Of a stretch of 64,000 nucleotides of DNA, positions 49,520-64,000 are shown piece by piece. Made by a program: the position numbers and the translations under genes. Source of the DNA: Bryum argenteum (lineage: Eukaryota; Streptophyta; Bryopsida; Bryales; Bryaceae). Where the stretch lies: contig CM073323.1 of NCBI GenBank assembly GCA_037043015.1, positions 10,909,758 to 10,973,757 on the forward strand, in the 5' to 3' direction. The notes beneath the pieces are model-generated. The model made no database searches and was not told where the DNA came from. It saw only the letters and a list, made by a program, of their open reading frames with translations. Position 1 is the stretch's first letter; each line of letters begins with the position of its first letter.

Positions 49520-50140
49520 TCATACTTGTTCCTTCTAGACAAGGGATTAAGCGAACTAGAAAAAGGAAGGAACTGGAGAATGAAGGAAATGAGTGTCCAG
49601 AACAAGGAAAAACAGGAATACGAGCATACACAGAGAGTGAGGGAACGAGGGATAGAGCGAGGAGAGAATGAAGGAATGAGAAGTGAGGGAGCAGAAGACC
49701 GAGAGAATCGAAGCTGTATGTCCACCTCTGAAGCTCAAAAGTCATGCATCAATTAGGCAGGTTGTATATTCTTAACTCTTAAGTGATATATCAAGTAACT
49801 TATTGATACGTTCACGTGCGAGAAATGGTCAAGGATGACTTGATACTAGCGGAACTAATTTTGTTTTGTCTCCATACATCGATCCGTGAAATCAGCTGTT
49901 TCTATAGAAAAAATCGTTTATTCTGAGACAACCTGCATGCATGACATGGTCGCTTTGACACGATCCTAACTCTATCTGTCAAATCTCCCACGTCCAACAA
50001 GCCTTCGACAATTGGAATTTCAACAACTCGTCAATCTACAACCAAAAAAGTCGTGGTCACATGAGTAGCTAGCTCCTTGTCCGGAAGCTAGTCCAACTTC
50101 GGAAAATCGGTAACGGGTACATGCACATCATGCATGAAGT
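49520..50140. other. Intergenic, upstream of the small secreted protein gene
   Basis: The A/G-rich tract at 49550-49720 (minus-strand pyrimidine tract) gives several shadow frames. Nothing recognisable. Confidence 0.4.
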
Positions 50141-50145
50141 GGTCC

Positions 50146-50153
50146 TATATAAA
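50146..50153 (+). promoter_or_regulatory. TATA box of the small secreted protein gene
   Basis: TATATAAA about 100 bp before the start codon at 50253. Transcription would begin near 50175-50185. Confidence 0.7.
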
Positions 50154-50252
50154 CCATGGCCATTGAGCTACCGATATCAAGTGCTCATTATCTGACATAC
50201 GCTAGATCTCGATTTCAGTAACTTCGATCAGCCGTTGTGATCGATCGAGGTT

Positions 50253-50636
50253 ATGGGGTTCCACGGCGTGATTGCGATGGTGATGGTGATGGGGATGATG
50301 ATGTCCTCGCAAGTGGAGGCGCAAGGTTTGTCCTGCCTGTCGGTGGCGGGCGGAAGCGCACCGTACGGCGACGCTACATCGGTGGTGCAACAGTTGCGAA
50401 CGAGAGCGGGGTTGTGCTGTCCCCCAGCAGTCGGATTTTGCGCCGTGGTGGCAAGGGTGGGCAACGCTGCGGCATCCGTGTGCGGGTCGTGGGAGCCGTG
50501 CCCGAGCTGCGCGAACGTGGGCAACCGCCTGAACCAGGTGCTGGCGCAGTGCAACATTCAGAACCAAGTGCAGGGCGTGTACAGCCCCGGCGGCACGCGC
50601 TACCTCTACCTCACCTCCAACACCAACCACCCCTAG
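50253..50636 (+). CDS. Small secreted cysteine-rich protein, family not recognised
   Basis: A single exon encodes 127 residues. The N-terminus is a clear signal peptide (MGFHGVIAMVMVMGMMM, cleavage likely after SSQVEAQ). The mature part of about 103 residues has eight cysteines in the order C, CC, C, C, CxxC, C. Nearby words are RAGLCCPPAVGFCAVVARVG, CPSCANVGNRLNQVLAQC and GTRYLYLTSN. The spacing does not fit the eight-cysteine pattern of lipid-transfer proteins. It has its own TATA box and polyadenylation signal and is far from other genes. A broken 3' copy lies at 24010-24140, so the family has been duplicated in this genome. A defence or apoplastic role is possible from the layout, but this is a guess. 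Confidence 0.8.
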   Translation: MGFHGVIAMVMVMGMMMSSQVEAQGLSCLSVAGGSAPYGDATSVVQQLRTRAGLCCPPAVGFCAVVARVGNAAASVCGSWEPCPSCANVGNRLNQVLAQCNIQNQVQGVYSPGGTRYLYLTSNTNHP

Positions 50637-50805
50637 ATTAATATTCACGCTGCATCCGTAAACACTCACGGTCCCATAATCAGACGTACGTACATGATGG
50701 TTGTGATCAAGATTGTACGGATCTTGTCAACATCTGCTTGATAAGTGATCCTCACCGGCTATATCTCACAAGAACCGCCAACCCTTCGCGGTGCTGGTAT
50801 ATATG

Positions 50806-50811
50806 AATAAA
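50806..50811 (+). terminator. Polyadenylation signal AATAAA
   Basis: AATAAA 170 bp after the stop codon at 50636, in a T/A-rich setting. Plant polyadenylation signals are loose, so this is a likely one. Confidence 0.5.
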
Positions 50812-50819
50812 GTGTTTGA

Positions 50820-53015
50820 CCTACTGTCTTTTGGTGATATGCCCATCTGATAGGTGTAAAATTGAGCACTATGGGTGGACGCTTTTCATGCATGTGTATG
50901 GTGGTCAACACTTGCCAGAACTCTTGTTTGATTAATCTGAGGTTTTTGTATCAAAATCACAACCATGGTACGGAGAATGGGAGAAACGTTGCTTCATCCA
51001 GTGTCAGGACTACACTGGCATGTACTCCCTGTTACTGATTTCAAGAGTAAGCGAAGTCATTTCATGTACCAATTTAGCTGTCCAGTGACTAACTAGGAGT
51101 AGGTAAGCGAGCAGACGCTCATCTTTTTCGACAAGCATCAAGGGTCGTGAACTGTAATTATCTTCGGCATGCAGAAACTTACAGTACGATATCTAATTGC
51201 GAATTCTTCAATCGGACTGTTCCACTTTTAAGGGCGCCGCTGCATTGTTTGCTCGCACTACTGCAAGTATGTGGTACTGTTAAATAGCCACCCCGTTAAA
51301 CAGCTTCATGACAGAGTAACGTGGAGTCTGTATAGCAGGACCCCCCGATGAGAGGGTATTCCGCACGGGGCGGTCTCTCAAGTCTCAACGCGGAGGAATT
51401 TCCCGGGCTGCCAGATTTGACGGAAACTTTCTGGTTTCTGCTGCCCGGTTTGACAGAATTCATAGGATTCACTTTTATACATTCGGGAGCATTTGTTTCT
51501 TTGTTTCTTCTGTTGCCAAAGTTTTTTTCTGTGTAAGGTGAGAATTGTAAAGGGCGTTATGCAGTAATCCCCTCTCTGGAGCGAGCATTACCGGACAGAG
51601 TTCCCGTCAAATGAACGGGCCCAAAACCGGAAAGTGTGTTATGTATCCTAAGTTGGACCGGCCGTAAGATACGGTAATCGCCTTGTTTGGAAATATGTAC
51701 AGTTTTGTATTTAAATCTGCTTGTATCGATCCTAGAGATTATTGTAGTTCCCTCAGTTGGAAAGATTAATCAATGGAATGGCGTCGATCTATAATGACGG
51801 ACGACCTTACTACATGGCGCCTTCGGATGCAAGGTATGAGGACTTCTTTAAAATTACTCAGTATAACCTTTAGTTATATAAGCAACAAAACTACTCTACA
51901 TCACGATTGTAAAATCATTCTTTTTTTATATTTCTAGGCTTAGTATATTTAACCCTTAATATCCAAGCCTAATAAGTTCACTTAATGGCACTATATCACT
52001 TCACTTCTTATCACAAAATTGTTGCATGATTCAGCTCATTCTACTAATTATAATAAGGGTATCTTACCAACTTAGAAAAACTATGGTGATATTGGTTCAA
52101 AGGGAACGAGTACTGTAATTAAATTTATTTAAATGTCACCATATCAATAATACCAATTCACAAAATAATTTATTGCTCAAAATAAAGCTCCCTGCCCAAT
52201 CCTAACTAATTAAATTGCATTTTTTCAAACTTCAAGTATATATTCAATTTCAATAAAAGTAATCATAGATTGCTACCTTGTACCATTTTTTTTTGAAGAA
52301 TAATTTGAGGATGGATTTGAAATGACAACTCTAGGCTCAAAAACTGAAATTTTCCATTCAAGACTATTTTACATTACACTTCCAAGTCTTTGGGATACCG
52401 TATTATCTACGAAACCATCTCTAATCTAAGAAACCCATCGTACCTAAAAAAGTGAAATTTTCCATCCTTAACTTTCTTTGAACTATTTAAAAAATAAAAA
52501 AAAAAAAAAAAAAAATATAAAAAAAAAAAAAAAAAAAAAAAAAACAAAACAGATTCCAAAATGAAAGAAACATAATTATTATATTCCATTAAAATCCTCT
52601 AATGATTTTCTCTCCAAACATCTCTCATATCAATGAAACCCTTATGTTATTTCTCAAAATGAGGCTAAACAAAAGTTCCATACAAAATAACCTCCACTAT
52701 TTCGAAACCTAAAACCTATTTCTAACCAATGTAATGATCCTAAGAAAACTAAAGAAAGAGAAACAATAGAAGAAGTAACCAAGCTCAAGCTCATCGGCAA
52801 TGAGTCTACAAGGACGCATCAGCCCAGGCCGGCATTGCATAGAACAAAATGTGGGATCAGAGAAATCGAATGCAAGAGCAGCAATCGATCGATGCAAGAG
52901 CAGCAATCGAACGATGCAAGATCTAGGATCGATCTATCAAAGGGAAGAGAAGCTACCGATCGATGGCACGGAAGCGATGGATCCATGCGATGGCGATGGC
53001 GAAGCAGGCAAGGGA
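50820..53015. other. Intergenic, no gene
   Basis: No family motif in the short frames. It includes an A-rich tract at 52495-52545. 52860-52930 has a local direct repeat of GCAAGAGCAGCAATCGA. Confidence 0.5.
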
Positions 53016-55259
<2,244 letters not shown>

Positions 55260-55279
55260 CTAGCTTCGATGATAACCAT

Positions 55280-55289
55280 GTATATATAT
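55280..55289 (-). promoter_or_regulatory. Probable TATA box of the GH9 gene
   Basis: The minus strand reads CATATATATA about 55 bp upstream of the start codon at 55226. Confidence 0.5.
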
Positions 55290-55947
55290 GAAAGAATCGA
55301 TGAATCGAGGCTCTTGAGATTGTTGTGATCGGAGGTTGTCAACCAGACGAGATCTGGCTACCAACAGAAATCTATATTATGACTGCATATAGTTAGTTAG
55401 TGTTGTTTGTATCGATTGAATGTGTTTCGATTCTGGAGTGCCGGATGTATTGAGATCCGGGTTTCAGATTCGATCGTTAAGCAAGTAACGCTCATTCCAA
55501 ATTGATGAGCCTCACTTAACAGAGGTTCATGGGATTCTTCAGTGCGGCATGTCTCTTTCTTCAGCTCCGGTGCGGAGTTTTTTAATTATAGATGGCTCTC
55601 ACTACTATTATATATTCATTACTAAAAGCCCCACTTTTACTTCGCAAGCTTTTACATTTTGTTTTGGGAGAAATGAAATTTCGGAGAAGTGGTTCTTTAG
55701 TGTTTTCACTATCTTACGATTTTATGTTGAAGTTACATGATTATTGTTGTGTCTCTCTCTCAATGAATGAAATGGAAAGTGGTGAAAGTTCATTGTATTT
55801 TATTTCTTTCAATCTAAGAAATGATCACTAGAAGAAGTAGATTATAATGTGGAGTATACCGAAATGATTTGTTGTATTTCTTTTTGTTTGGTGATAGTAT
55901 ACATTTGGTCTTTGTTCATGTCAAAAGAATTTGAGTTAAAGTTAAAC

Positions 55948-56100
55948 CAGGGTTGTCTTATCGGACGAAATTCCTATTCATTAGTCAGTCATAATTTAGA
56001 TGAAATGTACATTTAAGACGTTTTCAATGTATCAAATGTACATCTCATCTTGATTGTGTCCGACAAATGAATAGGAATTTTTTCGGATAAGACAACACTG
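55948..56100. mobile_element. 153-bp hAT-type MITE
   Basis: Ends are CAGGGTTGTCTTATC and, inverted, CAGTGTTGTCTTATC, with similarity continuing through AATTCCTATTCATT. A perfect 8-bp duplication AGTTAAAC flanks it (55940-55947 and 56101-56108). No coding content. It shares the terminal decamer CAGGGTTGTC with the 6,966-bp element at 38583. Confidence 0.92.
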
Positions 56101-56109
56101 AGTTAAACT

Positions 56110-57855
56110 ACTGAATAATACCGTACCACCATAGCACGTTCGGTCTCTAACTAAAGAATATTTATTATTTTTGAAAAAATAAGGTTCGTCTGCCAAAAAT
56201 AGATTATTAAAAATTCAATCTTTTGTTTCTTGGATATAATTTTCCCAAATTTTGGATACCCTCTCGTCACAATAAAGCGGTTTTTGGAAACAATATGATT
56301 TCCCAACTATTTGTTCCTCTTGGCTTGTAATTTCTGAATTTTTTCGTTTCTTATAAATAGAATTATTTATGACCAAACCTGCTATGGTGGTACGGTAGAT
56401 GTTAATGTAAGTAGTCAATGTTAATGTTAAGTTACACATTGATTGCATTTTCTGTATTCTTACATTAGCAATTTACTTGAATTTGGAGACCAAAAGTGTC
56501 TTGAATACAATTGTAATGCATAGTCAACTAAAGGAGAGTGCTCAGAATTAGAGCAGTACCAATATTGGAGCACTAGGCTTCTTCACTCAAGAGTAGCATG
56601 TACTTCTGGCAAACATTGTAGGGTGCACAATTAGGGCACCATTGTAGAAACACCTATGAGACGGCCCTCAAAAAATCATAGCACATTGTAGGAGAGTTTG
56701 GAATTCATGAATTCACTTTGACTATCCTTCCATTTACTTTTCCCTTTGTTAACGAAAATTGCTTCGCTACACATCAGGAAATTTGAATTTTGAGCCATTA
56801 TTGAGCACTCTCCCGTAGGTTGGCCAACCAAAGTGAACTCAGCTGAAATCTAGGAGTCAATGAGGCACAAAATTCGTTGATTGACTACAATTCAATTATT
56901 TCAGGAGAAAGAAGGAAAAAGTAAAGAGTGAAAGACTGAATGATGAGGATATACATTAGAAAATCAAGCTCGCACTCATCTCAGTCTACCTCCACTTTAC
57001 ACTACAAGAAGTGACCGTGATACTTCAAATTTCACTTTTAATTCTTCATGCTCATGGCTCTTAAATATTTCCATCTCAATCTGCATCCACTTTACACTAC
57101 AAGAAGTGACCAGGACACTTAAAATTTCACTTTTGACTTGGCTCTTACAATTTTCTTAGTCATAGCTCTTGGTCCATAGTGTAAAGCAACCCTTGGTTCC
57201 AAGATTCTGCTTCAATAGTGTACCCGATAATAAAATACTATAGCTACTTCCTTTAGTTGTTTCAACCGTGTAAGGTTCACTGATGTGTACTGAAAGAAAG
57301 GAGGCTTTCTAACAAAATTCAGTTCTGAAATATTTGAGATATTCGGCATATAAACCTCCAATGTATGAACATATGCCGAAGATCATCTTATTCAGTCTGC
57401 AGCGGTTCATGAGTAACCAATTCACACAGAAATTGACAACATTGACAAGGAGTAAAGCAAATGACTTCGATTTACAAGAAGAGCGGGTCAAACAACTTCT
57501 GCGTGGTAAAAAATCTACCGTTGACAGATGTCTTTTTTTCTTTCTATTTGATACAATTTTCCAGCAAATACACCTCCGTCTAAAACAGGTGTTTTCCCCA
57601 TATTTTCAATTCACGTGACGAGAAGAAAAAAAAATCTAGAACAGCTCTGTAACGATGCCAATGACAAACCATAGTCTATTGGGAGCATTTTTTGTTACTC
57701 ACAGCTTGGAACAAAGGAATGACATGTAGAAGTGACAAAATTTTAGGAGTGGCAACCCGTACTGTTTCTATCAATAACCAATGAATAGAACCAGATGAAT
57801 AAAAATTCTTAAAAAAGGCTTTGAATATTCCAGTTCCTATGCCCTGTGTTGCAGC
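56110..57855. other. Intergenic, no gene
   Basis: AT-rich. It includes a short direct repeat, TCCACTTTACACTACAAGAA, at about 56991 and 57086. The importin 3' untranslated region probably occupies the right end. Confidence 0.5.
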
Positions 57856-60800
57856 TCACGGCTGCCCTGCCAAAATAGACTGGAGCGTTGCTTGCTGTTG
57901 TGGCTCCAGCAGGGACCATGTGGCTGCTAATGCGTCCGGGTGTAAGGTCTGTTGCAGTTGCCTCAATAAACCAACCATGCGAGCTGCTGTTTGCTCTGTT
58001 GCAAGCTCCGTTCCAGTACTCAACACCTGCATCCATCCAATAAGATAAGATCAATCAACGAAAACTGAATTAATAAGCAATTCATACATGAAAACTGAAT
58101 TAATAAGCAATTCATACATGAAAACGTTCTAAATGGCACTCTGTGTTACTTGTTGAGTTCTGAGTAGTATCCTTTAACCCATTAAAGGATTTGTTTTATC
58201 TTCGTGAAAGTAACTTTCAGAATTACAAGATACACTATTCGTACCTCAGCAAAAACAGAGATGATCTTCGAGAGGTATTGGTTGTTCGGTCCAAGTAGTA
58301 GAGGATCCGACCTGCAAGATGGAACTCGTTAGCAATCTTAGTCACAAGATCTGAGTAATGATACCGGCGAAGTCATCAGATTTGGAGGACACCAGCTCAC
58401 CTCTCGACCATAGTGCACAACTGCTCGTGGACAATTTTTGCTTCCACAAGATCCCCTTTCAATGGCAAGCACCCTAACCATGCTGGCACAACCTGAGATG
58501 TTCAATAGGGCATAATCAGGAAAAGTTCACGTTCATGTTAAAAACACCATACCCTTGATGATGTAGCGTGTAAGAAATCAAAAGTGGGTGAAAGAAATTT
58601 TCTTACTTGGGCGCCATCGATACTATCCCTTTGGTGCTCGCATATCTTGCCAAGAGCAGACACTGCATTATCAGTGGCCATGATGTTCTCGGCGGAGCGG
58701 GATGTAGGTTGACTGATGGTGGCATTCAGCCTTGCCAAAGCGTCTACAGGGAAAAGCAATCATCAGACTGGGTGAATAGATACCAGACTAAAGACAGCAA
58801 AACCGAGTATCTAGCACAACTACATATGATAGTCGTGCAGTCAATTTATTATACCCTCAAAGTTGTAGCGAAAAGAAAGTGCGTACCTCCAACAACTGGC
58901 TTGAATGCAGCACCGCCAAACTCAGCACAGACTCCAATACCATACACCGACGCCTGGTATAAGTGATCATACAAGAAGTTAAGGCATGTCATGATTTTAT
59001 GGTGGAATAGATGAATCATACAAGAGCATACAAGAGCATTGGTACTGTACGACAAACCTGACGAACATCAGCACTAGCGTCATTGCACGCTTCCAACAAG
59101 AAAGGAAGGAATCCTTCATAGTATCTGTAGGACCAATATGGAAGGCAGTGGTGTCAATAAAGAAGTACTTCGTGAGAATACTAATCATACTAATTCAGAG
59201 AGCATGTAACGAAACGATTGTCGACTGTCCTATATCATACTAGGTTTCATGAAGAAGGCACTTACTTAATTGCTGCATCCCCACATTGCTCTGCGATATC
59301 GTCAAAGACACAGATGGCTACTCGTCTTTCATCAGGTGTGCGTTCTTTTCCCTGTCCACCCATAGGTAACCAAAACCTCTTAGTAACTTGCACATACACT
59401 GACCAGCTTTGCAACCGACAGACCAGATAAAGATGCAACCGACATCAGCTGCGAGGTAGTCACCTCGATGCATTCAGAAAGTTAAAGGAAGAAAGTTTAC
59501 CAGCATGGGCGTCATGTATGGAATCAATTCTTCGAAGTACGGTAAGAAGGCTGTCTTGAAAGTTTTGATCAGAGATCCGAGACACTCTCCCACCTGCATT
59601 GTACCAGAGGCATAAGTTAAAGTGCATAATTGGTCAAATTTTCACGTCAAAGTTCATTGTCAGTCGGTCATATGTTCCGAATTTGTGAAAGTGATACACG
59701 GAGGAAGATGTACAGGAACTCCGGTGAAGAATTTGTAAAAATGCACCTGCTCAAAGACTTCCTCTTCTTGTTCGTTCTCTTCTTCGAGAAGTTCCCCTTC
59801 CTCCGCATCAAAATCCTCCGTTTGAGTCCTCTCAGCTCTCTCTCTCTTGCGAGTGACACTGGCTGTAATCACTTGCTTGAATTGTTCAACCATTGACTTG
59901 ATTTGACCTGCATCCAGCAACGGCCCGACAATCTGCACAAAAAAGATGGTAGATCAAGAACCAACTATAAACAAAGGATGTCACAAAATGAATCACTTAT
60001 CCTGAAGATACTAGTAAGACCTCATCGCAATGTAGGGATGCATAATTCGCAAAAACGGATACCTGGATACACTCATTTAGAGAGTCCAGCATACTGGAAC
60101 AGATTTCGGTTTCGGGCTCCTGCATCGAAAAGCAAATATGAAAACACAGCGTAAGCATGTGACCAACGTCAATAATTGTGACTACGTTGAACAGGAACTT
60201 TACGATAGAGATGAAGTCTTGTGTTGGAGTGCACGCTATAATATCTAGTTAGACAGCACACCTTATGCATAGCCTCGACAAGAGGTGGAATAATGTAGTC
60301 TGCGAGCTGTTTCACATACGACTCATCACGCCCAGTGGCTTGTCCCTTCTCCACAGCAAGTTTACCAGCACGCAGAAGCTCAGGCATGGCTGAAAAGAAA
60401 CAAAATCCGAGTGATCAGTAGCTGCTCCTACAGCTGTTACACATTCTTTTTACGCCCGTTCCACTATAGAATGTGGAACAGAAAAATTACTATGGACTAA
60501 GCACTACAGTCGCATGATGTAACAAATATGACATCCGTACCGTAGACCTGACATGAAAAAGGAAGCATTCGGCACTCACCAGACACAGCTGCTTTTCGGA
60601 CCTCCTCGTGGAAGTAGAATTTCAACAGAGGCACCAAAATCGGGGCAACCTAATGGCAAAAAAGCAAGGAACGTACATATTGAGTTCGTTATCTTAAGAG
60701 GCAATTTCAACAGGTGAACATGCGCCAGAGACCATGGCAAATTTGGTAATCTACACAAAAAAAAAACCTCGGCAAGGTTCGTACGGATAAAGTTCAGAAC

Positions 60801-63800
60801 TTAAAAATTGAGCAAGGCTGTACTTTACCTGGTCAATCCAGGGATAGAATCCTTCTTTAAGTTCATCTGCGTAACAGCACAACATGTTGCAAGCAGTGGC
60901 TTTTTCTTCCAATACACTTGTGCGAATGCCGATTTTCTTGTCCCCAATAGTAATTGTCTCCACACTGAAGAGGATCCAACTTGTGTCACGGCATGCATAA
61001 CAGAGGCGAGGCAAAGCCTTACATTCATCTACTATACAAATGCAGATCTACTCTAGTGATCTGAGCATTTTCACAAGACATGATGTATCAATGAAATAAG
61101 TAATCCACAATATTCCAGGAAGCTACTGTTGTACTTCTATCCATACCTGTCATCGTCAGAATCGTTGCCCTCATCATCTGAATCAGCATCAGTGATAGTG
61201 ACATCAGGTTTCAGCTGAGCAGACCGTAGGAGTGGTGGCATCACCACACTCATGTAGGGCAAGAACTCTTGTCCCAAACACTTGCATAACCTAGCCCAGG
61301 CCTGCAACATATAGCTGATGGTGGGATCGTCATCCTCCATTTGTGCCCCTTGAAGGGTCATCAGGACCTCCATAACCTGAAACCACGTCAATGACGTCAA
61401 GCCAAACCCATCGCAAATCATGCTATCCAGATGCAAGGATAACTTCAAATGACTAATAGAAAGTGTGACTTGCAACAATTTGCTCAAAAGCCAAGTCATT
61501 GTATCTATTTTAGATCTGATATGATACGAAATGCATCAAGACGATCACAAGGGAGAGCATGCTATTTTCTGTAAGATGAAGTGTGGATTTTTACCTGTTT
61601 GGCATCTTCCCTGAATTTGTCCTTCCCCACAGCCATACCCACTAAACTGATGCACTCCATTGACTTGGCTCGCAACATACGGTTTTGCTTGTCGTTGGCA
61701 CCGATCAAGATAGTCTTTAAGTATGGCATCACAGCATCATAGTACTTTTGGAAGTGTGCCTGCATTGTACATCATCCTTAGCATAGGCTACATACTCAAT
61801 TATAAATGAAGGTCGTAATCGAGCAATTTTCAGACGCGTGCGCAACTTCAGTTATATCCGCAGAAGTATTGTCCACGCCAATGAACTGCAATCTACAAAC
61901 TCCTTCGGGGGATCAAGTTACAGAGATTGATTGATTCTTGACATAAGTTTAATTAGTGGATGTTAGAAGAGAACCTGAGCAGAGTCAGCGACAGAGGCAA
62001 GAGCAGTTAGGGCTCCCTCTTGGACCATCCTCTTTCCGTTCTGCAAATGACAACACATAAATAACTCCAATCAATTTCCACTTGACATCACAATCAACAA
62101 CCAAGCTGAACATTGGAGAACGTGCAACAAATAAATTGCAGAATTAACTAAAAAGATATTCATAGCTTAATATGTTTGCAATGATTCCGAACCTGGAGAA
62201 GAATCAACAGCTTAGAGATGACCCCATCTAAGTACGGGGTCAATATCTCGGGCGTACAGCTCTCACTGAAGTTTAACACTGCTGCAGCTGCATGGGCCTG
62301 TTAACATCAATACTATCTGAATCAATTATATGATCCCGAGGTTTCCCATTGCCACATGCCTAGTTGGTTGAATGGAAGGAGGCAACGTTGACTGTCACAT
62401 CGGCAAAGAATCCACTCCTGTGATATGCAATGAACAGTCCTTGAATGGATATGTTATCCAAAAAAGACAAGGACAACTCAGATGAAAAAGTAAACTCACC
62501 TGAACACGTGGATTCTGAAAGTCATCCATAGCATTCACAAGTGCAGGAAGAACTTGCTGGTGGTAATTTTGTTGTAGGTCAGGGCCAAGATCAGTCGACA
62601 ATTGACCAATGGCATTAATAGCGGCCCAGCGAACACGAGAGTGTGAATCCCGGAATGAGTTCAATATCATAGATACCACTGAGTCTAAGTTTTTGATCAT
62701 AACCTGCATGCAACCAGCATTCAAATTAGTTACTTTAGGAACCCTACGAATAAAATGGGATTGTCAAAGTAAACACATGGCGAGGACATGAGACACACAG
62801 CGATGAACTGAGAAGTTGAGTATGTAAGCTTATGAGGTCCTGCATACCTTGGCACACCCTTCAGCAATCTGAGCAAGGGTGATAAGAGCTGCATGCCTCT
62901 TCTTCCAGTCACCGTCGTTGATAAACGAAGGGAGAATCTGAGAGGCAACAGGGAGCACTGTATTTCCTCCAAGAGAAATGGCCAACCTGTCTAGACATTC
63001 TTGACCGACTTCATACTCGGCCGTCTCCCCAGTGTCTTCATCTTCAGTATCAGCCACATACCACTGCGGATCGTCCTCAATATCCAACAACATTTTCATG
63101 AGTGCGGCAAAGAGCCGGGTAGTAAACAGAGGCAACTTGCGCATCATTCCTGGAGCCCGCTCTCTGGCTTCCGCCAAGGTAATCAGGAACTCAACAGCTA
63201 AGTGTCTAGTTCCTTCTTCCAACTCCGCAGCTTCCGCAATCTGCAGCATGTTGCCCACAACTTCGGCTAACTGGCGACGCAAGAATCGGGGCTCAGTACC
63301 AGCGACTTCGATAAACATCTCCAGGGCTTCCTGTGCAGTCGCTTCTTCATGGTTGTTCAAAGCAAGTGATAGCGTCTGCAACATGCCTGGCAAAAGGTCT
63401 TGAAAGCGTTCCCTGTCTTGAGCCGTTTCTAAGGTCTGGACAAAGTTAGTGGTGGCCCTGAGTGCGGCGATTCGCACATCGCTAGAGGTGTTGCCAGACA
63501 GATTTTGTTGGAAGACATTGTGAAGGGTTGGCAGGTAAGTCCGGAGTTGTGGCCCTATGTACTGCGCAAGCTGTGCGAACATGAGAAGTGCGCTCTCTCT
63601 CAAGCGCATGGAATCGGAGCTCACGCATTGGAACATGAAAGGAAGGAGCTCGGGCCACATTCCTTCCTCGAGAATCCCAGCAGCAAGTTCCGCAACGGTG
63701 TCGCATAACTTCTTTGAAATGCTTTTACCCTCCTCTCTCTGTACACACAAGAGGAGTTGATTCTTCACAGCGGCTTGGGTGGCTGGCGAAAGCTGAGGCC

Positions 63801-63879
63801 ACAACGATACGTCGTCCTTGGTAATAAGTTTCCTCAATAAAATAGCAACCATAGCACGGACTTCTAGCTGTTGCGAAAC
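57856..63879 (-). CDS. Importin beta-3 (IPO5/RanBP5, plant IMB3 type), 5' end outside the window
   Basis: Nineteen exons join in phase: 63879-62848, 62703-62500, 62297-62193, 62040-61975, 61759-61595, 61376-61147, 60964-60829, 60649-60580, 60389-60262, 60119-60063, 59932-59747, 59593-59501, 59351-59266, 59124-59058, 58953-58887, 58743-58607, 58492-58401, 58311-58245 and 58026-57856. They give about 1,052 residues; the family is about 1,110, so roughly 60 N-terminal residues lie beyond the right edge. HEAT repeats run throughout. Hallmarks: VRAMVAILLRKLITKDD, RFLRRQLAEVVGNMLQIAEA, WYVADTEDEDTGE, RVRWAAINAIGQLSTDLGPD, MLRAKSMECISLVGMAVGKD, TSVLEEKATACNMLCCYADE, the acidic EEGELLEEENEQEEE, ASVYGIGVCAEFGG and the tail ATLQSILAGQP. 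It is a karyopherin that carries cargo such as ribosomal proteins into the nucleus with Ran-GTP. No damage seen. Confidence 0.96.
58060..58119. repeat. 30-bp tandem duplication in the last importin intron
   Basis: GAAAACTGAATTAATAAGCA with the following ATTCATACAT occurs twice in a row, without coding effect. Confidence 0.9.
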
Positions 63880-64000
63880 CTGATCATCAAAAAAACACCA
63901 TAGTAAGTGACACTGGCAGAGAAAAGATACTCCAGTGAAGTCGATTACTCAGTTCACAGCCGCATGCATGCCGACAAACATCGACATTATTGTTCGAAGA
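63880..64000 (-). other. Importin intron running off the window
   Basis: The acceptor TGATGATCAG lies just before the exon starting at 63879. No further exon is recognisable up to the edge. Confidence 0.6.

Noticed and set aside
50202-50669. 155-residue minus-strand His-rich frame
   Set aside because: Shadow of the secreted protein gene. The plus strand has signal peptide, TATA box and polyadenylation signal.
52495-52545. Long A tract as the tail of a processed retrocopy
   Set aside because: No gene-like or LINE-like sequence precedes it on either strand and no target duplication was seen. Treated as simple sequence.

Overview
The window reads as nuclear DNA of a land plant. It holds a Golgi-type pectin methyltransferase-like gene, a plant GH9 endoglucanase, an importin beta-3 (IPO5/IMB3-type) gene, an RWP-RK fragment and plant-style SINE, hAT and CACTA repeats. 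Most introns I could place are 65-170 bp with GT-AG ends. Compact introns and kinases with a GTGFWRAPE segment suggest a non-seed plant (moss, other bryophyte or lycophyte). That placement is inference, not proof.

Layout, left to right. 1-0.9 kb is an old Ty3/Gypsy-type gag remnant (minus), followed by AT-rich DNA with a three-copy 180-bp tandem repeat. 6.3-9.3 kb is a spliced minus-strand gene of a transposon-like family I cannot name. 9.7-13.1 kb is a piggyBac-type transposase gene (minus) in five exons whose phases all join; it carries one internal stop and lacks its C-terminus. 15.0-17.5 kb is an apparently intact six-exon PMT gene. 17.5-25.8 kb is repeat-rich DNA with an RWP-RK fragment, a MITE with 4-bp flanks, a tRNA-derived SINE with a 14-bp target duplication, a short CACTA-type element and a small pseudogene copy of the gene at 50.3 kb.

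25.8-49.0 kb is a tandem duplication of an 8-kb unit, each copy carrying one protein kinase gene. The second copy is stretched to 15 kb by a 6,966-bp hAT-type element (8-bp target duplication, CAGGGTTGTC ends) built of nested inverted repeats, and by a 252-bp foldback insertion. An 822-bp block covering the 5' part of the kinase genes shows no difference between the copies by eye, while both sides differ clearly. This looks like recent gene conversion. A second SINE copy follows at 49.0-49.5 kb.

50.3-50.6 kb is a small secreted cysteine-rich protein gene with TATA box and polyadenylation signal. 53.0-55.2 kb is an eight-exon secreted GH9 endoglucanase (minus). A 153-bp hAT MITE with the same terminal decamer as the 7-kb element lies at 55.9 kb. 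57.9 kb to the right edge holds 19 exons of the importin gene, whose first exon(s) lie outside the window.

The host genes do not form a pathway. PMT and GH9 both act on cell-wall polysaccharides, but they are 36 kb apart and nothing shows they are co-regulated. The most unusual parts are the kinase pair with its identical block, the ORF-less 7-kb hAT element and its MITE relative, and the two SINEs with independent internal duplications.
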